From contig URXH01000019.1 of the NCBI GenBank assembly GCA_900551675.1, positions 1-25,910 on the forward strand: DNA of 25,910 bases, read 5' to 3'. This document shows, piece by piece, positions 14,847 to 22,390 of this stretch. Each line of letters begins with the position of its first letter. The first letter of the stretch is position 1. The notes under the pieces were generated by a model. It was not told where the DNA came from. It ran no database searches and saw only the letters and a program-made list of their open reading frames with translations. The position numbers and the translations under genes were made by a program. This stretch comes from an uncultured bacterium. GTDB taxonomy: Bacteria; Cyanobacteriota; Vampirovibrionia; Gastranaerophilales; Gastranaerophilaceae.

Positions 14847-15078
14847 CCACAACAAGATTAGACTAAAAATATTAGCCGATTAAAAAATCAACCATGCGGC
14901 CACAATTCTGAAAGCATGATGTAGAGCATGGGTGAGGGGATTTATCAATCTAAAGATGTAAGACAAATTCTCAAACTAACATATAGCCAATATCAATCGG
15001 GGCATGGATGAAAACAACCCTCTAAAAGTTGTAGTATTTATAGTGTAGAAGGAAACTTACAAAAACAGGGAGATAAAT

Positions 15079-15774
15079 ATGAGAGAATTTAAAAGAAATT
15101 CAAGAATTCTGCTTATTGATGATAATGCAGATCACTTAAGAGGGGTAAAAGAATTAATTACACTTGAAAGCAGCTACACTGTTGTAGGTGCAACAACAAG
15201 CGCAAATATAGGGATCAACCTCGCAAAAAAATATCGCCCTGATATAATTTTAATGGATATTAATATGCCTGAAAAAGACGGGCTTCAAGCTATTCAAGAA
15301 ATTGAAAAACTGGATATGGACATCAGAGTAATCTGTCTTAGCGGCTATGACGATGCGGATTTAATTTTCCGTGCGATGAAAATAGGTGCTAAAGGCTACG
15401 TTCTTAAAACAATGGCTTCAGCCCAGCTTATTTATGCAATAGATGAAGTTGCTGCAGGTAAAATCTATCTTCCGACAGCTCTCACGTCAAGATTTTTTGA
15501 ATACTTTCAACGTTCATTTAAAGAAGAAGCAAACGCTTCGGCTGAAGAAAACCTCCTTACATATTTAACGGCAAGAGAAGAAGAAGTTCTAGATCTTCTC
15601 ACACAGGGCAATAACTACAAAGGTATTGCAGGGAAATTATTTATATCCGAAACTACAGTAAAGACACATGTAAACAATATCTTTCAAAAATTACAGGTAA
15701 ATGACAGAACACAGGCTGTTTTATACGCCCTGAATAACGGATTTGCTAAAAGACGGGCTAAACTTGCTGTTTAA
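15079..15774 (+). CDS. NarL/FixJ-type response regulator
   Basis: A 231-aa two-component response regulator that binds DNA when phosphorylated. Receiver domain ~9-125: acidic pair Asp14/Asp15 (LLIDDNADH), phospho-acceptor Asp60 (IILMDINMPEKDG), Ser88 (CLSGYDDAD) and Lys110 (GYVLKTMASAQ). LuxR-type helix-turn-helix ~160-222: LTAREEEVLDLLTQGNNYKGIA, then KLFISETTVKTHVNNIFQKL. AGGGAG lies 7 nt upstream of the ATG. The histidine kinase gene at 15848 follows after a hairpin, a natural partner by proximity. Its regulon cannot be told from here. Confidence 0.93.
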   Translation: MREFKRNSRILLIDDNADHLRGVKELITLESSYTVVGATTSANIGINLAKKYRPDIILMDINMPEKDGLQAIQEIEKLDMDIRVICLSGYDDADLIFRAMKIGAKGYVLKTMASAQLIYAIDEVAAGKIYLPTALTSRFFEYFQRSFKEEANASAEENLLTYLTAREEEVLDLLTQGNNYKGIAGKLFISETTVKTHVNNIFQKLQVNDRTQAVLYALNNGFAKRRAKLAV

Positions 15775-15797
15775 ATTATATGATACTAATAAGTGTT

Positions 15798-15830
15798 TAA
15801 AGGTTCAGCCCCTGAAAAGCTGAACCTTTA
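15798..15830. promoter_or_regulatory. 12-bp hairpin between response regulator and kinase genes
   Basis: TAAAGGTTCAGC (15798-15809) pairs perfectly with GCTGAACCTTTA (15819-15830) around a 9-nt loop. No T-run follows on the plus strand (next bases ATGTTAATG), so it is not a standard intrinsic terminator. It could set mRNA processing or stability, or partially attenuate kinase expression. It ends 17 nt before ATG15848. Confidence 0.6.
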
Positions 15831-15847
15831 ATGTTAATGAGGATAAA

Positions 15848-16513
15848 ATGAATAATACTGATTTAGTTTACGAACAATCAAGATGCGTTGCACACGAAAT
15901 AAGAAATCATCTCTCTATCTGCGAAATTTATACACAAATTATTAAAAGAAATCTCGAACAGGAAGGTATAGAAAATCAATCAATAGATAATGCACTAAAC
16001 TGTATAAGCAAATCCTTAAAAATTATGTGCAATTCTCTTATTGATTTAAAATCACTAAATAATATTGAACAAAAAGAATGCGATATCAAAACAATACTTG
16101 AAGAAGGCATCAAACTTTCATCAGTCTATATTCATGAAAAAGATATAAAAATAACCGGAGATATTAAAACAAGCGCAAAAGTTTTTATAGATGAGAATAA
16201 ATTTTTAGCCTGCATTGTAAATATAATAAAAAATGCAATAGAAGCTATAAACAGAAAAGGGGAAATTAATATTTCGCTTGAAATCAGCTCCGATAATGTT
16301 CATATTAGAATTTCAAATAACGGAGAACCGATATCAAAAGAAAGACAACAGACAATTTTTGAAGAAGGTTACACAACAAAGCCCGCAGGAAGCGGACTGG
16401 GATTGCATATATGTTCAAATAATTTGAAAGCACAAAATGCAATTCTTAAATTAAACAAATCGACAGATGAAATAACAGAATTTGAAATTATAATCCCTGT
16501 TTACAAAATTTAA
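15848..16513 (+). CDS. Soluble histidine kinase lacking a sensor domain
   Basis: A 221-aa minimal kinase with no membrane helix and no N-terminal sensor. The H-box is at the extreme N-terminus (SRCVAHEIRNHLS, phospho-acceptor His16), followed by a DHp helical pair to ~75. The HATPase domain covers ~80-220, with N-box NIIKNAIEAI (Asn125, Asn129), G1-like SNNGEPIS where the usual Asp is Asn157 or Asn158, F-box TIFEEGYTTKPAG and G2 GSGLGLHICSNNL. GAGGATAAA lies just before the ATG. It likely phosphorylates the neighbouring NarL-type regulator; its signal would have to come through a partner protein. The Asn-for-Asp in G1 also occurs in some active kinases, so loss of function should not be assumed. 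Confidence 0.87.
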   Translation: MNNTDLVYEQSRCVAHEIRNHLSICEIYTQIIKRNLEQEGIENQSIDNALNCISKSLKIMCNSLIDLKSLNNIEQKECDIKTILEEGIKLSSVYIHEKDIKITGDIKTSAKVFIDENKFLACIVNIIKNAIEAINRKGEINISLEISSDNVHIRISNNGEPISKERQQTIFEEGYTTKPAGSGLGLHICSNNLKAQNAILKLNKSTDEITEFEIIIPVYKI

Positions 16514-16581
16514 CAAGCTGCGCAAAAAATATCTGCCCCTGTACTTATAATATATAGGAGAAAATAAAAACAGGGAAAAAT

Positions 16582-19500
16582 ATGGACTTTTTCAATTCAC
16601 TCTCCCAAATAGCAAAAAACAAAGATAATTTCACAAAATGGGAAGATCAACAAAGACACGAACAGGCACAGCGCGAAGAATTATATAAAAGGCGACAGTA
16701 TTCAGATGAAGAACTTGCACACGCTAAAGCACTCGGCCAAAATGTAATGGACGTTGTCGATATAATGGATAATCATTCCGAAAGTGTTGCAGAAAACGTT
16801 GAAACAGCACTCGAGCCTATTGTTGCAGGTATACCTCTTTTGACAGCATTCGGCAGCGCTGTGGCTTATGCAAAACTTATTGCTAATCCTATGTATAAAA
16901 AAATATGGGCTGTTGAAGACAAACTGGCAAACAACGAGGAAGCTCAAAAACTTTGCGATAAAATAACAAAATTCAATGAACAAAACGGGAAGAAAAATCC
17001 ATATTTCGGTCCCTGGCAGCTCACCCACGAAAATAGCATAAAAAAAATAAAAGACCAGAATCTAAAAGCCGAAGCAATGAAAATTTTCAAACAGTTCAGA
17101 AAGGAAACGGCTCAATTCAGACATAAAGATATTATGGGAAGATGGGGTGCAGTTGCTGCATTCTTCATATCATTTGTTGCTGCAAACATATACGCCGCAA
17201 AGCTGCAGGTTGACAGCTCCAAAATTGCACGTTTTCAGGCAAGAGAAGCCCTAAAAAATCCTAAAGCTTTTGTAGATTACACACCCGAACAAATCGAAAA
17301 AGCTAAACAGGAAATTGCCGAGCATCCCGAATTAAAGAAAAAATCAAGAAAAGAAAAACTTAACACAAGTATGTTACCGAGTATCATAAACCTTTTTAAA
17401 GACAGAAAGGCTTACAAAAAAGCAATCAAAAATGATACTGACGAATCAAAGATTGTAACACGCGAATTAACTCCTGAAGAACTTATACAGGCTAAAAAAG
17501 ATAAAGAAGTTCTCCAAAGAACCGTTCGCTTAATCAACAACGAAGCTGAAAAATATTCACAGAATATGGAAGTTGCCTCACAGGTGCTTATAAACGGCAC
17601 TCCGTTTCTCGGCGCGGGAGTCGGCCTTCTTGTAAGTACAATTATGAATAAAACAGGTGTACTTAAAAAAATTATAGGCAACACCGTAAATAAAACAGGC
17701 TCGGAAAAAACAAAAGAACTGTATAAGGAATTCAGCGAACTGAAAGAAAATGCTCCGGGCTACCATCTTAAATGGAGAAAATTCTACAATTCATTTATGG
17801 AAGATGTGAAAAACATATCGGCACAACAGGCAGAAAATACAATACGCAAAAGCAGAAAAGCGCCTAAAGATATAATTAAAACAGTAAAAGGAATGTTAAT
17901 CGGAGCTACTGCCCATAAATGGGGTAGAAAAGGTATCATCGGCGGTATAGGTACTCTTGTTACAGGATTTGCAGGTCTTTTAATCGGTTTGAAACTTCAA
18001 AAATCAGCTTCAAGAGCAGGCAGATATACTGCGAAACGCGAGCTTGAAAAAGATCCCAGAAACTTTATCGGTTACACAGAAGAAGATTATGAAGAAGTTA
18101 AAGATATTAAAAATACACAAAAACCGGGTTCAAAAATAAAAGAATACGCAATGTTTATCCCAACGGTAATTAAACAGTATTATGCATATCAGAAATATAA
18201 AAATAACGAATTAAAAGAAAACAAACTTCTGCAGGAACAGCTCCAAAAACAGGATGTAACCGAAGAACAATTGCGCGATGCAAAAAATCTTCAGAGAAAA
18301 TTGTTTAATACATTTGAAAAAGTTGATGACAATTCGCAAACCTACTCGGAATCTATGGAAGCCGCAGTTGATATTGCACAGCCTATAGTTGCTTATGGCG
18401 GAATGTTAGCCTTAGTTTCTCCATTTATTTACATAGGTACTCAAATTAAAAAAGGAAAAATATCAGGTGCTAAAGTTCTTGATAAAGCTGCAGGATTTTT
18501 CAGCAAATCAAGCGAAAAATTAAAAAGCAAATGGTTTAAAAAATATTTAACAAACGTTGAAAAGAATATTCCTCATAAAATTCAAAGCATAGATGTTAAA
18601 CATAAACCTGCAGCGGTACTTATGAAAGGAATTGATTTGCAAAACGATTCCGTATATGAAATCGTTTCCAAAACATTCAAAAATCTCAAAAACTCAACAA
18701 CAGAACTTCGTAAGTTACCGGAAAGCGAACAAAATCTACAGTTTTACAATTTCAGAGAAACATTAAAATCATATTTAATGCTGAAAGACAAAAATATGGC
18801 AGAAAAAATAGATGAAGTTCTGGAAGAAATTTCCTGGGCTAATGCAGGTACACGCGCAGATATGCTTGATATATTATTAAATCCGAAAAATATTAAAAAT
18901 ATGTCTAAAGAAAATTACGACAAAGCATATTCCAAACTACGCCGCATTATAGAAAATTCTATAGACAGAGAAAAAATTGAAACTTTATATTCCACAATTC
19001 ACGAAATTTTAAAAGATATACCTTTTGCTGATCTGGAAAAAGAAATCTCAAAATTATATGATGAAATTCCGCAATTAAAAGAATTAGTATCAAAAAATAA
19101 AATTGACAGCGCCTTTAAAACATTAAAAGAAGCTATTAAAGAACCTAGTAAATTAATGTTTGAATATAAAATGAATAATATGATAGATAATCTGTTCTCA
19201 CAGAAAAATGTAACAGAAGCCGCTGCAGCTATTGAAAAGCTGTCAAATACAATAAAGGATATACCCGGAATGATAAATAAAAATCCTGCATTGAGCGGAC
19301 TTTTAGGGGCAATAAAAGCAAAAACCGTTCCGGTAAATAATGATATTCTTGTTGAATTAAAGAAATTAAATATAGAGATTAAACCCGTAAATGGGGAAAT
19401 CACTCTTGAAGAAGCTATAAATTTATACTCCAAGGGAAAAGACAAAATTAAAGCATTAAAAATAAAAGATTACTATAACAATATGCCTGAACAATTCCGC

Positions 19501-20037
19501 AACCCGAAAAATTCTCTGAAATCCTTCAAAGAACATATTGAAAAATTAACAGATGAACAATTTGCACAGCAAATGGAAAACATCGGCTTCAGCAGCATGA
19601 ATAAAGAAACAATGCTGAAAATTCTTCCGAAAGTCGAGAAAATTCTTGATAACATTCCGAAAGAAGAAATGCAAAAAATCTTGACAACATTAATTAAAGA
19701 ATTTAACGAGCATCCTGATGAATTTATTAAACTTGTTAAAACAGGCAAAATCGGTAATATATTGATGACTCCGGGATTGAAAAAAGCATTGGCCGCAATC
19801 GGTGTATCATGGACTGTATTTACACTCGCAATAACTTATGCTATAGAATCATGGCTTGCAGATATGCAGTTGAAAGCCGGACGTTTAGGAGTTATGAAAG
19901 CAATCGAATCTCTTGAAGATCCCCGATACTATGCAAATGTAGAGCCGACAGAACAAAAAGACAAACCTCAAACATCACCTGCTTTTGAAGCAGAGTCTAA
20001 TCTGCTTGCAAGAATTAATAAGTATCCCTTGAAATAG
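16582..20037 (+). CDS. Large repeat-built membrane protein of unknown function (1151 aa)
   Basis: Not recognised as any named family. By eye it is built from diverged repeats. Unit A (about 65 aa, helix plus hydrophobic segment) occurs at 40-105, 296-360 and 559-625, for example LTPEELIQAK then EKYSQNMEVASQVLINGTPF. Unit B (hydrophobic segment, then helix ending KNPKAFVDYTPEQ) occurs at 184-238, 447-505 and 1066-1122. A short unit C (LPSIINLFKDRKAYKKAIKN) follows B at ~265-285 and ~525-547. The order is A-B-C-A-B-C-A-B, with a ~400-aa charged helical insertion (about 660-1060) in the third module. At least six hydrophobic segments suggest a membrane location; there is no signal peptide. AGGGA precedes the ATG. 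No neighbour hints at its role. Confidence 0.85.
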   Translation: MDFFNSLSQIAKNKDNFTKWEDQQRHEQAQREELYKRRQYSDEELAHAKALGQNVMDVVDIMDNHSESVAENVETALEPIVAGIPLLTAFGSAVAYAKLIANPMYKKIWAVEDKLANNEEAQKLCDKITKFNEQNGKKNPYFGPWQLTHENSIKKIKDQNLKAEAMKIFKQFRKETAQFRHKDIMGRWGAVAAFFISFVAANIYAAKLQVDSSKIARFQAREALKNPKAFVDYTPEQIEKAKQEIAEHPELKKKSRKEKLNTSMLPSIINLFKDRKAYKKAIKNDTDESKIVTRELTPEELIQAKKDKEVLQRTVRLINNEAEKYSQNMEVASQVLINGTPFLGAGVGLLVSTIMNKTGVLKKIIGNTVNKTGSEKTKELYKEFSELKENAPGYHLKWRKFYNSFMEDVKNISAQQAENTIRKSRKAPKDIIKTVKGMLIGATAHKWGRKGIIGGIGTLVTGFAGLLIGLKLQKSASRAGRYTAKRELEKDPRNFIGYTEEDYEEVKDIKNTQKPGSKIKEYAMFIPTVIKQYYAYQKYKNNELKENKLLQEQLQKQDVTEEQLRDAKNLQRKLFNTFEKVDDNSQTYSESMEAAVDIAQPIVAYGGMLALVSPFIYIGTQIKKGKISGAKVLDKAAGFFSKSSEKLKSKWFKKYLTNVEKNIPHKIQSIDVKHKPAAVLMKGIDLQNDSVYEIVSKTFKNLKNSTTELRKLPESEQNLQFYNFRETLKSYLMLKDKNMAEKIDEVLEEISWANAGTRADMLDILLNPKNIKNMSKENYDKAYSKLRRIIENSIDREKIETLYSTIHEILKDIPFADLEKEISKLYDEIPQLKELVSKNKIDSAFKTLKEAIKEPSKLMFEYKMNNMIDNLFSQKNVTEAAAAIEKLSNTIKDIPGMINKNPALSGLLGAIKAKTVPVNNDILVELKKLNIEIKPVNGEITLEEAINLYSKGKDKIKALKIKDYYNNMPEQFRNPKNSLKSFKEHIEKLTDEQFAQQMENIGFSSMNKETMLKILPKVEKILDNIPKEEMQKILTTLIKEFNEHPDEFIKLVKTGKIGNILMTPGLKKALAAIGVSWTVFTLAITYAIESWLADMQLKAGRLGVMKAIESLEDPRYYANVEPTEQKDKPQTSPAFEAESNLLARINKYPLK

Positions 20038-20412
20038 TTATTTAGAAGTCAGGAAGTCAAGCTATTATCTGTGCTGCGCACTAAAATAACTTCTGTAACC
20101 AGCTTGCCTTCCTCCCTCTGTTCTTCCTGCTTGCACCCCACCCTAACCCTCCCTAATCAGGGAGGGAATTAAAAACTTTTCCCTCTCCTCGGGAGAGGGA
20201 GTAAGGGAGAGGGTTTATTTAGAAGGTAGGAAGGTAGGCTATTTACGGTAAAAAGCTTATCTTCCTATCCTCTTAACCTCTTAGCTTCTGATGACCCTCT
20301 CCCTAGCCCTCCCCCAAGGGAGGGAGAATGTATTGAGTGGAGCGGCACGCTACCTTGAAATGACATAAAAAATACATGCAAAACCCAGGTGTTGGATGGA
20401 ACGGCACGTTCC
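20038..20412. other. 375-bp convergent intergenic region made of repeats
   Basis: This gap lies between the stops of the 1151-aa gene (+) and the MgtC-family gene (-). It contains the 28-nt direct repeats and four hairpins, including CCCTCCC-ccaa-GGGAGGG (20307-20324). Two related stems around GCA loops follow: AGCG-gca-CGCT (20341-20351) and GGAACG-gca-CGTTCC (20398-20412), the latter abutting the MgtC stop codon. No T-run terminator and no credible gene is seen. Confidence 0.6.
20039..20243. repeat. Pair of 28-nt direct repeats flanking C/T-rich hairpins
   Basis: Near-identical 28-mers at 20039-20066 and 20216-20243 share TATTTAGAAG, AGGAAG and GCTATT with about five differences. A third, partial copy lies on the opposite strand around 25803-25827. 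Between the pair are the hairpins CCCTCCCT-aatc-AGGGAGGG (20147-20166) and CCCTCTCC-tcg-GGAGAGGG (20181-20199). No coding potential. Confidence 0.5.
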
Positions 20413-21132
20413 CTATTCGTTGAATTCCTGTATAGAAATGGATTCAATACCGTCAAGCTTTTGATAAGTTTTATATAAATCTTGAATCGGATGACGGCCG
20501 ACAAAGTCTAATAATACAATAATTTTTGTTAAATTATCATCCTGTTTATTCAGTTTACGCGAGATTTCACGCAAATATTTGCTGTTTTCAATTATATAGT
20601 CATAAATTTCACCGGATTTTTCATTAGAGCATGAAATACTCATTTTTAAGCGTCTTGTATTTTTGGCGCTGGAAACAAGAATGTTTTTCTCAAACATTCT
20701 GACAGATACAAGAACAACAATTGAAAATATTGTAGATAATATTGCAAGAGTATACATTCCTGCCCCGCATGCCATACCGACAGCTGCAGACACCCATAAA
20801 GTTGCGGCAGTTGTAAGCCCGAAAACAGTTGCACCATGTCTAAAAACAGTACCTGCGCCTATAAAACCGATACCTGTAACGACTTGAGCTGCAACACGTG
20901 CTGTATCTCGGGTTCCGAGTTCATCGCCGGTAACGGAAACTTCAGGAAATCCGTATATTGAAATTATTGTAAATATACAGGCGCCGAGGCATACCAGAAT
21001 ATTGGTTCTCAAACCTGCATATTTATTTGTAATTTCTCTTTCCAGACCTATAGCAAAACCTAACAGCAGAGCTGATAAAACCCTTATCACAATCGTTAAA
21101 TCAAAAGCTATTCCCGTATTTAATAAATCCAT
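20413..21132 (-). CDS. MgtC/SapB family membrane protein
   Basis: A 239-aa inner-membrane protein. The N-terminal MgtC/SapB domain (about 10-150) has the hallmark LLLGFAIGLERE, AGLRTNILVCLGAC, RVAAQVVTGIGFIGAGTVFR and VFGLTTAATLWVSAAVGMACG, with four to five hydrophobic helices. A soluble ACT-like C-terminal domain (about 165-239) follows, with KMSISCSNEKSGEIYDYI and TKIIVLLDFVG. In pathogens MgtC supports growth in low Mg2+ and in macrophages and inhibits F-ATPase; many environmental members have no known role. AAGGAGAG precedes the ATG. I looked upstream (21133-21322) for a Mg2+-sensing leader and saw only a repeat hairpin. Confidence 0.92.
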   Translation of the reverse strand: MDLLNTGIAFDLTIVIRVLSALLLGFAIGLEREITNKYAGLRTNILVCLGACIFTIISIYGFPEVSVTGDELGTRDTARVAAQVVTGIGFIGAGTVFRHGATVFGLTTAATLWVSAAVGMACGAGMYTLAILSTIFSIVVLVSVRMFEKNILVSSAKNTRRLKMSISCSNEKSGEIYDYIIENSKYLREISRKLNKQDDNLTKIIVLLDFVGRHPIQDLYKTYQKLDGIESISIQEFNE

Positions 21133-21181
21133 TTACTCTCCTTATACAATGAAATTCAAGTCTTGACCGATACCATAATCT

Positions 21182-21201
21182 CCCTCCTTGATTAGGGAGG
21201 G
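21182..21201. repeat. C/T-arm hairpin, copy in the mgtC-like leader
   Basis: CCCTCCTT-gatt-AGGGAGGG, reverse orientation of the hairpin at 20147-20166 with the same loop (AATC on the other strand) and one substitution in an arm. It lies 50-70 bp upstream of the MgtC-family start. Confidence 0.55.
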
Positions 21202-21294
21202 CATAGGTGGGTTACAAACATTTATAAGATATATATTCCAATTTTTTCTCCTTGTAAAATTTAAAGTTTTATATTATTGATGTCGGTCTGAAAG

Positions 21295-21329
21295 CCTTAT
21301 CTGTTGACCTTATCTGTTGACCTTATCTG
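21295..21329. repeat. 13-bp tandem repeat at the end of the permease gene
   Basis: CCTTATCTGTTGA occurs at 21295-21307 and 21308-21320, with a partial third copy CCTTATCTG at 21321-21329. The last copy contains the stop codon of the oppC-like gene (21323-21325, minus); each copy carries a TAA in the same orientation. Confidence 0.8.
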
Positions 21330-22390
21330 GTTTTGCTTTTCGGATCAAGAATATCTCTTATTGTATCACCTATAAGATTAAATGCCAATACCGCAATAAA
21401 AATTAAAAATCCGGGAGTTAAAAGCCATGGACGATAGATTATATTTGTATATTCCTGAGCTTCTTTAAGCATGTTTCCCCAGCTTGCATCAGGCTGTTGA
21501 ATTCCTAATCCCAGAAAGCTTAAGCCAGACTCCGACAAAATATATGAAGGAACTGATAAAGTCATTGCAACAATAACAAAACTTGTTGTCTGGGGCAGAA
21601 TATGTTTTACAATAATTCTTAAGCGCGATGCTCCTATTGATTTTGCTGCCTGAACATATTCCTGATTTTTTATTGATAAAACCATACCTCTCACAACACG
21701 TGCAAAACCTGCCCAGCCTATAAGCGCTAAAATAATTACAATAAGCATAAACCGCTGAACGCTTGTCATACCTGACGGCAGAATTGATGCAAGTATAATT
21801 AACAGATAAAAACTCGGGATAGACATAACAGCTTCAGCAAACCTCATCATGACCATATCAACTTTACCTCCGAAATATCCTGCAATCCCGCCGTATAAAA
21901 GCCCGATAGGGAAAAGAACAAACAATGCAAGAAAACCGATTGTCATTGAAATTCTTCCGCCGAAAAGTATCCGCGAAAATACATCACGCCCGTTAATATC
22001 AGTACCGAGCAAAAACAACCTTCCGCACTCATCAGTTGTAACAAGATGGCGCTTCATAGGGATTAATCCCAAAAATTTATAGGGCTGGCCTTTTGCAAAA
22101 AATTTCACGTAATGCTTCTGGCTTCTATCCAGCGTATAAATAATTTTCAAATCATTTGGATCAAACTCACGTTTATAATTGTATGTATATGGTCTTGAGA
22201 GTTTCCCGTTTTCATCAATCGTAAAAATTTTTGAAGGCGGAACATAAGCCATTGACCTGTCCGAAAAATCTTTTGTATAAGGAGCTAAAAAATCCGCAAA
22301 AAACAGGGCAAAATAAATTATACCGAGAATAATAACGGCAATTCTTGCAAATTTATCTTTCCATAGCTGCTTGAATAAATCTCTAATCAT
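21323..22390 (-). CDS. oppC: ABC importer permease, OppC/DppC family
   Basis: A 355-aa inner-membrane permease for peptide-type substrates. N-terminal helix at ~15-35, then an unusually long periplasmic insertion (~38-125, with KIFTIDENGKLSRPYTYNYK) before the family motif LLGTDINGRDVFSRILFGGR (127-146). The transport core follows, with the cytoplasmic EAA loop EYVQAAKSIGASRLRIIVKH and SGLSFLGLGIQQPDASWGNM near the C-terminus. The long loop is shared by a subset of OppC proteins and may contact the binding protein. The ATG overlaps the oppB-like stop by 4 bp (22387-22390), showing coupling; AGGGAG also precedes it. Symbol by family only; substrate unproven. Confidence 0.88.
   Translation of the reverse strand: MIRDLFKQLWKDKFARIAVIILGIIYFALFFADFLAPYTKDFSDRSMAYVPPSKIFTIDENGKLSRPYTYNYKREFDPNDLKIIYTLDRSQKHYVKFFAKGQPYKFLGLIPMKRHLVTTDECGRLFLLGTDINGRDVFSRILFGGRISMTIGFLALFVLFPIGLLYGGIAGYFGGKVDMVMMRFAEAVMSIPSFYLLIILASILPSGMTSVQRFMLIVIILALIGWAGFARVVRGMVLSIKNQEYVQAAKSIGASRLRIIVKHILPQTTSFVIVAMTLSVPSYILSESGLSFLGLGIQQPDASWGNMLKEAQEYTNIIYRPWLLTPGFLIFIAVLAFNLIGDTIRDILDPKSKTR

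Noticed and set aside
14827..15078. Possible gene between rmuC and the response regulator
   Set aside because: The ~250 bp hold no open frame with a ribosome binding site in either direction, and I could identify no clear promoter for the regulator.
19473..19748. 91-aa minus-strand open frame and similar frames inside the 1151-aa gene
   Set aside because: They are antisense shadows with no start signals; the plus frame is continuous and shows internal protein repeats.
20265..20504. 79-aa minus-strand open frame
   Set aside because: It overlaps the 3' end of the MgtC-family gene in another frame and otherwise consists of translated repeats (SLGGGLGRG).
21133..21322. Mg2+-sensing riboswitch upstream of the MgtC-family gene
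   Set aside because: I looked for M-box-like structure and saw only the C/T-arm hairpin and AT-rich DNA.
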